Positions 34,284 through 40,883 of a stretch of 64,000 nucleotides of DNA are shown here, in pieces. A model generated the notes under the pieces. That model was not told the origin of the DNA, ran no database searches, and saw only the letters and a list, made by a program, of their open reading frames with translations. Source of the stretch: Novosphingobium mangrovisedimenti (lineage in GTDB: Bacteria; Pseudomonadota; Alphaproteobacteria; Sphingomonadales; Sphingomonadaceae). The position numbers and the translations under genes were made by a program. The stretch covers positions 33,008 through 97,007 of the forward strand of contig NZ_JANZXA010000015.1 in assembly GCF_025153475.1 (NCBI RefSeq), in the 5' to 3' direction. The stretch's first letter is position 1. Each line of letters begins with the position of its first letter.

Positions 34284-35150
34284 CTACCAGTAATAAAAGA
34301 CGCTGATGATATGCGCGGTGAGCGCGGCGAGCAGTGCCATGGTCGCCGGCACGTGAACGTAGAGCCAGACTTCTAGCAGCGCCTTCAGGCGCATGTGCCT
34401 TCGCAGTCGCTCAAGCTGGGCCTTGCGCCGTACCAGCAGCTTCTCGACCCGTTCGACGGCGGCATCGCCCTCGTTCGCGCGGGCAAGCCCCTCGATCGCC
34501 GCCTGGGTTGCGCAATGGGGATAGTGGCCGGAAAGGCGCCGCCAGAGGCCGTAACCGAACGGGTCCTCTTCGAGCGCCGCGATCACGAGATCGGATTGCG
34601 CGCGGCCGAGCGGCTGGGCCGCCTCGTGAAGCTGGCGGTCGAGCGCGCGGATCCCGTCGACCATCTGCCCCTGCGTCATCTGTTCGCGGTTGGAGCTGAG
34701 CGCCGCGGGCAGGCTGGCATAGGCCCAGATGCCGAACAGGCCCGAAAGGATCACCAGCATCATCAGCGCATAGGCCAGCGTGTGGACGTTCCAGCCGAAC
34801 TGGAAGCCGGTGTGCAGTGTCGCGACGACGATCAGCGAGAGGCCGAGATAGACATGCGCCGAGGTCCAGGCCTTGAGCGACCAGCGTCCCTCGGTAATTG
34901 CCCGTTTGCGGATGCCGAGCAGCGAGAGCCAGACGATCAGCAGCGCGCCGATGGTGCCCAGCGTATAGCCGATCCAGGTTCCGCCGCCGGGGCGTGGCTG
35001 CGGGTCGGTGAGGAAATAGGCGGCGATGGCGACGACGCACAGGCCCGTCGCGATCTTCATCCAGCGGAAGCGGCGATGGCGCAGGAAGCCTTCGTGATCG
35101 CTGCGGTATTCGCGGCCCGCGACGGGGCCGGTGTCGGAAACGCTGGCCAT
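34284..35150 (-). CDS. Membrane cytochrome b-like subunit with two predicted heme pairs
   Basis: A 288-residue inner-membrane protein with about five helices (32-48, 60-80, 95-114, 123-147, 261-286). Helix 3 carries His99 and His113 (SAHVYLGLSLIVVATLH); helix 5 carries His266 and His280 (YVHVPATMALLAALTAH). The identical 14-residue spacing in two helices is the pattern of di-heme cytochrome b subunits that stack two b hemes across the membrane. A soluble helical loop lies at about 150-255. It starts at ATG 35150, overlapping the stop of the FAD/ferredoxin gene by 1 nt. Its likely job is to pass electrons through the membrane to the periplasmic decaheme or to exchange them with quinone. Confidence 0.75.
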   Translation of the reverse strand: MASVSDTGPVAGREYRSDHEGFLRHRRFRWMKIATGLCVVAIAAYFLTDPQPRPGGGTWIGYTLGTIGALLIVWLSLLGIRKRAITEGRWSLKAWTSAHVYLGLSLIVVATLHTGFQFGWNVHTLAYALMMLVILSGLFGIWAYASLPAALSSNREQMTQGQMVDGIRALDRQLHEAAQPLGRAQSDLVIAALEEDPFGYGLWRRLSGHYPHCATQAAIEGLARANEGDAAVERVEKLLVRRKAQLERLRRHMRLKALLEVWLYVHVPATMALLAALTAHIISVFYYW

Positions 35151-37594
35151 CACTCGCCCTCCGTCAACTTGGCGACCGAGAGGAAGGCCTCGGGCGACAC
35201 GCGAATGGCCGCGCCGGTGGGGCAGGCCCGCACGCAGGATGGCCCCCCGTTGATGCCTGCGCACATGTCGCACTTGATCGCCTTCTTGGGCTGTTCGGCG
35301 CCCTCGGCGTGCTTCTTGCGCCACTGCTTGGTGGGCTCGCCCGGGCCGGGGCCCTTGCCGAAGAACAGCCAGGACAGGATCGAGGGCTTGGGCGGCGGCA
35401 CGCTGTCCATGCGGATCACGCCGTAAGGGCAGTTGCGCTGGCAATTGCCGCAGCCGATGCAGGTCTCGTCGATGAAGACTTCGCCGTCGACGCCGCGCTG
35501 GATGGCGTTGGGCGGACAGTCGGCCATGCAGTGCGGGTGCTCGCAGTGGCGGCACGATGTCGGCACGTGCAGATGGGCATATGTCGTTCCCGCCTCGCGG
35601 TCGAGGCGCGAGAGGCCGTCGTGGCTGTCGGCGCAGGCCTTTTCGCAGTTGTCGCAGCCCACGCACAGCGTCTCGTCGATCAGCAGCACGTCGGTGGCTT
35701 CGCCGATGCCGTTGTCGACCAGGAACTGCGCGGTCTGCGAATACATGTCGACGACGCCGGAGAAGTTCTCCTTGCGGCTTTCGATGAAGTCGTTGACCTC
35801 GCGGCGGCGCTCGACATCGGCGCGCGCCTTTTTCAGCAGGTCCGGCTTGCGTTCCAGCAGGCGGACGAAGGCATCTCCGGGAAGGCGGATCACTTCGGAA
35901 CGGATCGCCGCGCGCACCGAGGCATTGCGCGGCGCGCCGTCGAGAACCGCCATCTCGCCGACGTAGGACCCGGCGGGCAGGTAGCTGAGGAACACCGGCT
36001 TTCCGGCGATCTCGCGCTCGACGATCATCGACCCGCGGCGGATGATGTAGATGTCGTTGCCTTCGTCGCCTTCCTTGAGGACGAACTCGCCCGCGCGCTT
36101 CTCCTGGACTTCGGCGCCTTCCACCAGTTCGGCCACGTCGTCGCGGGTGAGGCCCGATCCGAAGATCTGCAGGAGCTGGCGCTCGATGGCGATGCGGTTG
36201 ACGACCTTGGCTGCCGCGGGCGCGGTGGCGATGAGCTTGAGCGCGGCGGCGCGCGAGAGCTCGACGACGATGAGGTCCTCGGCCGCGCGGATCGTCGCGC
36301 CGCGCCGACGGCCCGAGATCAGGCCGACCTCGCCGAAGATCGAGCCTTCCTCGATCGGCACGGTGATCGAGGGATCGTCCTTGCTGACCTCGACCAGCAC
36401 CGATCCCTGCGCGATGGCGAAAAGCGAGGAGCCGGGCTCGTTGCGTTCGAACACCGCCTCGCCCTTGCGGAAGGCCTCGACGTTGGAATCGAGCATCAGT
36501 TCGCGCAGCTGCAGCGCGGAGATGTCCTTGAAGATGTCGATCTTCGTGCCGATCAGGTCGAGCCATTCCTCCACGCTGCGCGTGCCGGGCAGGGCGGCGA
36601 ACTTCTCCGCCAGGATCGGCTCGTCGGCCGGTTTGAGGTCGGTGTTGCCGTTCAGGAATTCGACGACGTCGTATCCCTGGTTCATGCAGTGCTTGATCAG
36701 CGGATAGCCCGCCAGCGCACCGATCACGTGGATGCCAAGACGGGTGGTCTCGAACACCGGGGACAGCACCGGGAAAGCCTCGCGCTCCGGGCTGGTGAAC
36801 TCGATCCCGCAGCTTTCCACGAACTTGCGTGGCGGGGCCGAGCCGGTGCGCGCGATGATGCGATCGCACGCGATCGTCTCGCGCCCGTCGCGGGTATCGA
36901 GCACCAGTTGCTTCTCGAGCACTTCGGCCGGCGTCGTTTCGGTGCGCACGGAGATGCGCCCGGCCGCCTGTGCCTCCAGCAGCAGCTTGACGTTGGCTTC
37001 CTTGGCGCGGGCGAATTCGGTGCCGCGGTTGAGGATGGTGACCACGTTGCCCTGCGCCGGATCAGCGGCGAGGCCCAGTGCGTTCTCGATCCCCGCGTCG
37101 CCCGATCCGATCACGGTGATGTGTTCGTCGATATATTCGGTGGGATCGTCGAGCTGGTACTGGATATGCGGCAGGTCCGCGCCATCGCAGCGCAGGCGGT
37201 TGGGGTTGCCCTGGGTGCCGATGGCTAGGATCACGGCGTCGGCAAGGATTGTGTCGCCATCCTTGAGCGTGACGACGAAAGCACCCTTTTCGCCTTCGAT
37301 CTTCACGACCTCGGCCTTGTAGCGGACGTTGAGTTTCAGCTTGGCGGTCTGCTCATCCCAGATGTTGAGAATTGCCTCGCGCTTGCCCGCGTCGAAATCG
37401 AGGTCCGAGCGCAGCACCAGCGAGGAGGGCGTCGCCATGACGTGCTTGCCCTTCTGGTACTTGAAGATCGTGTCGGAGAGGTGGTCTGTCTTTTCGAGGA
37501 GGACGTGCGACATGCCCAGCTCTGCCGCGCGGCCGGCAGCGCTCAGGCCGGCCGGTCCCGAACCGACGATGGCTATGCGCACCCGTTCTTCCAA
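35150..37594 (-). CDS. FAD oxidoreductase / two cNMP-binding domains / 4x[4Fe-4S] ferredoxin fusion
   Basis: An 814-residue soluble four-module protein. Residues 1-340 are a FAD/NAD(P) two-dinucleotide-fold oxidoreductase (VGSGPAG 10-16; VIGSGDAG 161-168) without a CxxC disulfide. Residues 370-470 and 490-592 are two cyclic-nucleotide-binding domains with phosphate-cassette features: FGEVGLISGRRRGATIRA and VGEMAVLDGAPRNASVRA. Residues 640-814 form a DmsB-type ferredoxin with sixteen Cys in four groups (644-654, 681-693, 712-722, 775-791). It likely moves electrons between NAD(P)H and the membrane cytochrome b, gated by cyclic nucleotide. It is the first gene of the minus-strand operon; ATG is chosen because VRIAIVGSG follows directly. 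Confidence 0.9.
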   Translation of the reverse strand: MEERVRIAIVGSGPAGLSAAGRAAELGMSHVLLEKTDHLSDTIFKYQKGKHVMATPSSLVLRSDLDFDAGKREAILNIWDEQTAKLKLNVRYKAEVVKIEGEKGAFVVTLKDGDTILADAVILAIGTQGNPNRLRCDGADLPHIQYQLDDPTEYIDEHITVIGSGDAGIENALGLAADPAQGNVVTILNRGTEFARAKEANVKLLLEAQAAGRISVRTETTPAEVLEKQLVLDTRDGRETIACDRIIARTGSAPPRKFVESCGIEFTSPEREAFPVLSPVFETTRLGIHVIGALAGYPLIKHCMNQGYDVVEFLNGNTDLKPADEPILAEKFAALPGTRSVEEWLDLIGTKIDIFKDISALQLRELMLDSNVEAFRKGEAVFERNEPGSSLFAIAQGSVLVEVSKDDPSITVPIEEGSIFGEVGLISGRRRGATIRAAEDLIVVELSRAAALKLIATAPAAAKVVNRIAIERQLLQIFGSGLTRDDVAELVEGAEVQEKRAGEFVLKEGDEGNDIYIIRRGSMIVEREIAGKPVFLSYLPAGSYVGEMAVLDGAPRNASVRAAIRSEVIRLPGDAFVRLLERKPDLLKKARADVERRREVNDFIESRKENFSGVVDMYSQTAQFLVDNGIGEATDVLLIDETLCVGCDNCEKACADSHDGLSRLDREAGTTYAHLHVPTSCRHCEHPHCMADCPPNAIQRGVDGEVFIDETCIGCGNCQRNCPYGVIRMDSVPPPKPSILSWLFFGKGPGPGEPTKQWRKKHAEGAEQPKKAIKCDMCAGINGGPSCVRACPTGAAIRVSPEAFLSVAKLTEGE

Positions 37595-37618
37595 CGCTTC
37601 CCCCCTAAAAAATGCCCC

Positions 37619-37663
37619 AATGATTGCATTGCGTCCTTAACTTGCGCAATTGATCCAATCATT
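37619..37663. promoter_or_regulatory. Interrupted palindrome in the divergent promoter region
   Basis: AATGATTG (37619-37626) is complementary to CAATCATT (37656-37663), and inside it ATTGCG (37628-37633) is complementary to CGCAAT (37645-37650). It lies between the FAD/ferredoxin gene (minus) and the CcmI-like gene (plus), where a shared regulator could bind. Confidence 0.45.
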
Positions 37664-37716
37664 AACGGCCGCTTCGCAAAGCTGCCGTCGCATACAGTAT
37701 TGGACGGGATTGAGGC

Positions 37717-38643
37717 ATGGCACAACAGTCTGCGCGCATTTTTCGGCCCAGCCGAATAATTCTGGTGATCGCAGCGGCCATCGCCGTCTTGGCGATTACC
37801 GCGGCGTTAACGCACAAGTCGGGCTCTACTGGTGGGACGAACGAGACGGCTTCGGTGAACGATGCGCCCTTGTCGCTGGAGGCGCTCGAAAAGGCAGCCA
37901 GGGCAGAGCCGGGCGATGCCGCGACCTGGCGCAGGCTGGGGGCGGCCTATTACGACGCGAGTCGCTATGCCGAGGCCGCCGATGCCTATGCCAAGGCAAC
38001 CGGGATAGATCCGACGAAACCGGGTACGTGGTCGGCGCTGGGAGAGGCGCGGGTCATGGCGAGCGAGCACGACCCCATGCCGGCCGATGCCGTGAGCGCT
38101 TTCCGGAAAGCCGTGGAACTGGACCTGACCGACCCGCGTGCGCGCTATTTCCTTGCCGTGAAGCGGGACCTTTTCGGCGATCATGAAGGGGCGATCACCG
38201 ATTGGCTGGCCCTGCTGGCCGATACCCCAGCGAATGCACCCTGGCGCGTCGATCTGGTGCGCACGATCGAACAGGTCGGCAAGATCAACACGATCGACGT
38301 GGCGGACCGGCTGGCCAAGGCCGGCGCGAAGGCGCCGCCCGCCGCGCCTGCTCCCGCGCTGGCGACGCAGGGCATTCCCGGGCCATCGTCGCAGGATCTG
38401 GCCAACGCGTCGCGCCTGCCGCCCAGCCAGCAGCGCCAGATGGCTGAAGGCATGGTCGCGCGGCTGGAGGACAAGCTGAAGGCGGATCCGGCGAACGCCG
38501 AAGGCTGGGTCATGCTGATGCGCAGCCGCATGGCGCTGAACGAGCCCGCCAAGGCTGCCGGCGCGCTTGCCGACGCGGTCGCGGCCAATCCGGGCAAGGC
38601 CGAGTACCTGCGCAATCAGGCACGGATGCTCGGCGTGCAGTGA
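37717..38643 (+). CDS. TPR protein resembling cytochrome c biogenesis factor CcmI/CycH
   Basis: A 308-residue membrane-anchored protein: one N-terminal helix (IILVIAAAIAVLAITAAL) and then TPR repeats (DAATWRRLGAAYYDASRYAEAADAYAKA, quoted in part as WRRLGAAYYDASRYAEAADA; ARYFLAVKRDLFGDHEGAI). The C-terminal part MVARLEDKLKADPANAEGWV with LMRSRMALNEPAKA matches the CycH/CcmI pattern, a chaperone that presents apocytochrome c to the heme lyase. It reads divergently from the electron-transfer operon, separated by 122 bp with a palindrome. A dedicated assembly factor for the 25 predicted c hemes nearby is a sensible but unproved role. Other ccm genes are not in the window. Confidence 0.75.
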   Translation: MAQQSARIFRPSRIILVIAAAIAVLAITAALTHKSGSTGGTNETASVNDAPLSLEALEKAARAEPGDAATWRRLGAAYYDASRYAEAADAYAKATGIDPTKPGTWSALGEARVMASEHDPMPADAVSAFRKAVELDLTDPRARYFLAVKRDLFGDHEGAITDWLALLADTPANAPWRVDLVRTIEQVGKINTIDVADRLAKAGAKAPPAAPAPALATQGIPGPSSQDLANASRLPPSQQRQMAEGMVARLEDKLKADPANAEGWVMLMRSRMALNEPAKAAGALADAVAANPGKAEYLRNQARMLGVQ

Positions 38644-38649
38644 GCCGGA

Positions 38650-39210
38650 TCAGAGCAGCGGGGCGAGATTGATGCCGCCGGCCACGACGTAAGTGAGCAG
38701 CGACAGCGTCAGGCCGGCCAGAAACAGCCGGTAGGCATAGCCGAGGTAGCGGTACTTCTTCTTCTGGAGCACTTGCCCGTTCTGGTAGACGTCGCGCAGC
38801 ATCGTGCGGAACATGCCTTCGTCGGTGGCGAGGCGCTCTACGATCAGCTCGGTGAATTCCTCTTCGGGCATCTGCGTGAACACGCCGAAGAAGAGGACAT
38901 TGGACCTGTCGATGTCCAGCGGCGGGGTGCGGGTGGAGGGCATGACCACCATCACCGCACAAACCGCCGACAGGAACGAGAAGACGGCCAGCACCAGCAG
39001 CGGCAAGGGCAGGTTGCCCATGCCCGCCTGCCCCATCACGATCGTGAAGACCACGAAGGTCGCGCCCATCAGGATGCTCGCCTTCTGGTCCGCCATCTGG
39101 CTCAGGACGAGATGCGTCTGCGTGGTCGTGCGCACCAGTTGCACGGCCTGTGTCGGGTAGTGTTTCTGCGCCGCCGGGCTGGAACCCGGCGGCGTTGGTG
39201 CGTCAGTCAT
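38650..39210 (-). CDS. Pycsar effector-like membrane protein (DUF5706/PycTM type)
   Basis: A 186-residue protein with three transmembrane segments: GATFVVFTIVMGQAG, LPLPLLVLAVFSFLSAVCAVMVVM (quoted in part) and a C-terminal LFLAGLTLSLLTYVV. The segment LVLSQMADQKASILMGATF near residue 35 is the recognisable signature of the Pycsar effector TM family, whose members disrupt the membrane when a cyclic pyrimidine nucleotide is made during phage infection. No cognate pyrimidine cyclase is adjacent. Instead it follows gdhA by 6 nt on the same strand, with AGGA overlapping the gdhA stop, so it is co-expressed with glutamate dehydrogenase. It may be an orphan effector or a housekeeping homologue. Confidence 0.7.
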   Translation of the reverse strand: MTDAPTPPGSSPAAQKHYPTQAVQLVRTTTQTHLVLSQMADQKASILMGATFVVFTIVMGQAGMGNLPLPLLVLAVFSFLSAVCAVMVVMPSTRTPPLDIDRSNVLFFGVFTQMPEEEFTELIVERLATDEGMFRTMLRDVYQNGQVLQKKKYRYLGYAYRLFLAGLTLSLLTYVVAGGINLAPLL

Positions 39211-39216
39211 GCGTCC

Positions 39217-40572
39217 TCATACCACGCCGAAGGCCAGCATGGCATCGGCCACCTTCTTGAAGCCGGCGATATTGGCGCCCTTCACGTAGTCCACATAGCC
39301 GCCGCCGCGTTCACCATGCGTCAGGCACCGCTCGTGGATGCCGGCCATGATGTCCTTGAGCATCTGCTGCAGTTCTTCCTCGGTCCAGGAACGGCGTGCC
39401 GAGTTCTGGCTCATTTCCAGGCCTGAAACGGCAACGCCGCCGGCGTTCGCCGCCTTGCCGGGGGCGAACATCATCTTGGCGGCCTTGAAGACATGCACGG
39501 CATCGAGGTTGGAGGGCATGTTCGCCCCTTCCGAAACGGCGATGCAGCCGTTGGCGACAAGCGCCTTGGCATCCTCGCCCAGCAGTTCGTTCTGCGTGGC
39601 GCAGGGCAGGGCGACGTCGCAAGGCACGTTCCAGGGGGTCTGGCCCTCGTGGAAGGTCGCGCCGGGAAAGGCATCGACATATTCGGAAATGCGGCCGCGA
39701 CGGTGCGTCTTGTGGTTCTTGACCCAGTGGATCTTTTCCAGGGTCAGCCCGTCGGGGTCATGGATGAAGCCGCCAGAGTCGGAGAGCGTCACCGGCTTGC
39801 CGCCCAGCTGCACCACCTTTTCGGCCGCATGCGTCGCGACATTGCCCGAGCCCGAGATCACGGCGACCTTGCCTTCCAGGTTCTGCCCGCGCACGGCCAG
39901 CATGTTCGTCATGAAATAGACCGCGCCATAGCCGGTCGCCTCGGGCCGGATCAGCGAGCCGCCGTATTCCAGACCCTTGCCGGTGAGGACACCTGTGAAA
40001 TGGCCGGTGATGCGCTTGTACTGGCCGAACATGAAGCCGATCTCGCGCCCGCCCACGCCGATGTCGCCCGCCGGCACGTCGACGTCGGCGCCGATGTGGC
40101 GATAGAGTTCGGTCATGAACGACTGGCAGAAGCGCATGATCTCGCGTTCGCTCTTGCCCTTGGGGTTGAAGTTCGACCCGCCCTTGCCGCCGCCCATCGG
40201 CAGGCCGGTGAGGGCGTTCTTGAAGGTCTGCTCGAAGGCGAGGAACTTGAGCACGCTCTCGTTCACCGAGGGGTGAAAGCGGATGCCGCCCTTGTAGGGG
40301 CCGATGGCATTGTTGTTCTGCACCCGCCAGCCGCGCTGGACGCGGATGCAGCCGTTGTCGTCCTCCCAGCATACGCGGAACGAGACGACGCGGTCGGGCT
40401 CGGCAATGCGGCGCAGGATCTGCTGTTCGTGGTAGGCTTCCTTGTCGGCGATGAAGTCGAAGATGTCCTCGGCGACTTCCTGAACCGCCTGCACATATTC
40501 GGGCTGATACGGATTGCGCCGCTTCACCCCCTCCATGAAACCGTTGAAGTCAACGTGATCGTCGATTGCCAT
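39217..40572 (-). CDS. gdhA: NADP-specific glutamate dehydrogenase
   Basis: A 451-residue hexameric-type glutamate dehydrogenase, the normal length for bacterial GdhA. Landmarks are RVQRGWRVQNNNAIGPYKGG, with the substrate lysines in PYKGGIRFHPSVN and PMGGGKGGSNFNPKGKS, VPAGDIGVGGREIGFMFGQY, and the dinucleotide-binding VAVISGSGNVATHAAEK. It interconverts 2-oxoglutarate plus ammonia and glutamate. ATG 40572 is chosen over the in-frame GTG 40578 because AGAGGGGA lies 8 nt upstream. The Pycsar-effector-like gene follows after 6 nt. A 311-bp region separates it from the divergent CHASE2 cyclase. Confidence 0.95.
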   Translation of the reverse strand: MAIDDHVDFNGFMEGVKRRNPYQPEYVQAVQEVAEDIFDFIADKEAYHEQQILRRIAEPDRVVSFRVCWEDDNGCIRVQRGWRVQNNNAIGPYKGGIRFHPSVNESVLKFLAFEQTFKNALTGLPMGGGKGGSNFNPKGKSEREIMRFCQSFMTELYRHIGADVDVPAGDIGVGGREIGFMFGQYKRITGHFTGVLTGKGLEYGGSLIRPEATGYGAVYFMTNMLAVRGQNLEGKVAVISGSGNVATHAAEKVVQLGGKPVTLSDSGGFIHDPDGLTLEKIHWVKNHKTHRRGRISEYVDAFPGATFHEGQTPWNVPCDVALPCATQNELLGEDAKALVANGCIAVSEGANMPSNLDAVHVFKAAKMMFAPGKAANAGGVAVSGLEMSQNSARRSWTEEELQQMLKDIMAGIHERCLTHGERGGGYVDYVKGANIAGFKKVADAMLAFGVV

Positions 40573-40883
40573 GGCCACTTCCCCTCTCTTTGTATGCGGA
40601 CTGTCTTGCTCCGTCCGCTCGTTGCGAGCGTAGGAGCACAGGTCTGTTGCGTACAGTGCTATTCGTTAACGAGTGCTAGAAATGATGATGTTGTTTTCTG
40701 CGCTTGTTCCCACGAGAGCCAGCCTTGTCTGAACAGGGGATTGTTGCCACGCAGTTGTGGTGAAAAACGAGCTTTGAACCTGTTCCGCTTTTGTGGGCAC
40801 TTTCTTTTAAGCAGCAGATGTGCTTGGCACAGCATGTCGCGGGGGCATGTGCGACTATCGGTGGGGCAGCAGGAAAGGTGGCC
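40573..40883. other. Divergent intergenic region between gdhA and the CHASE2 cyclase
   Basis: No gene is recognisable in these 311 bp. It is less GC-rich than its surroundings and should hold promoters for both genes. A direct repeat AGTGCTA flanks the palindrome CGTTAACG (40664-40671). I found no convincing -35/-10 pair or known operator. Confidence 0.5.

Noticed and set aside
35151..36869. A long upstream extension of the cytochrome b reading frame through the FAD/ferredoxin gene
   Set aside because: The extension is Arg/Pro/Gly-rich and overlaps a gene with clear domains in another frame. The real start is ATG 35150, which overlaps the preceding stop.
40828..40845. Sigma-54-like element TTGGCAC...GTCGC upstream of the CHASE2 cyclase
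   Set aside because: The spacing between GG and GC is 11 rather than 10, and the TTGC box is missing.
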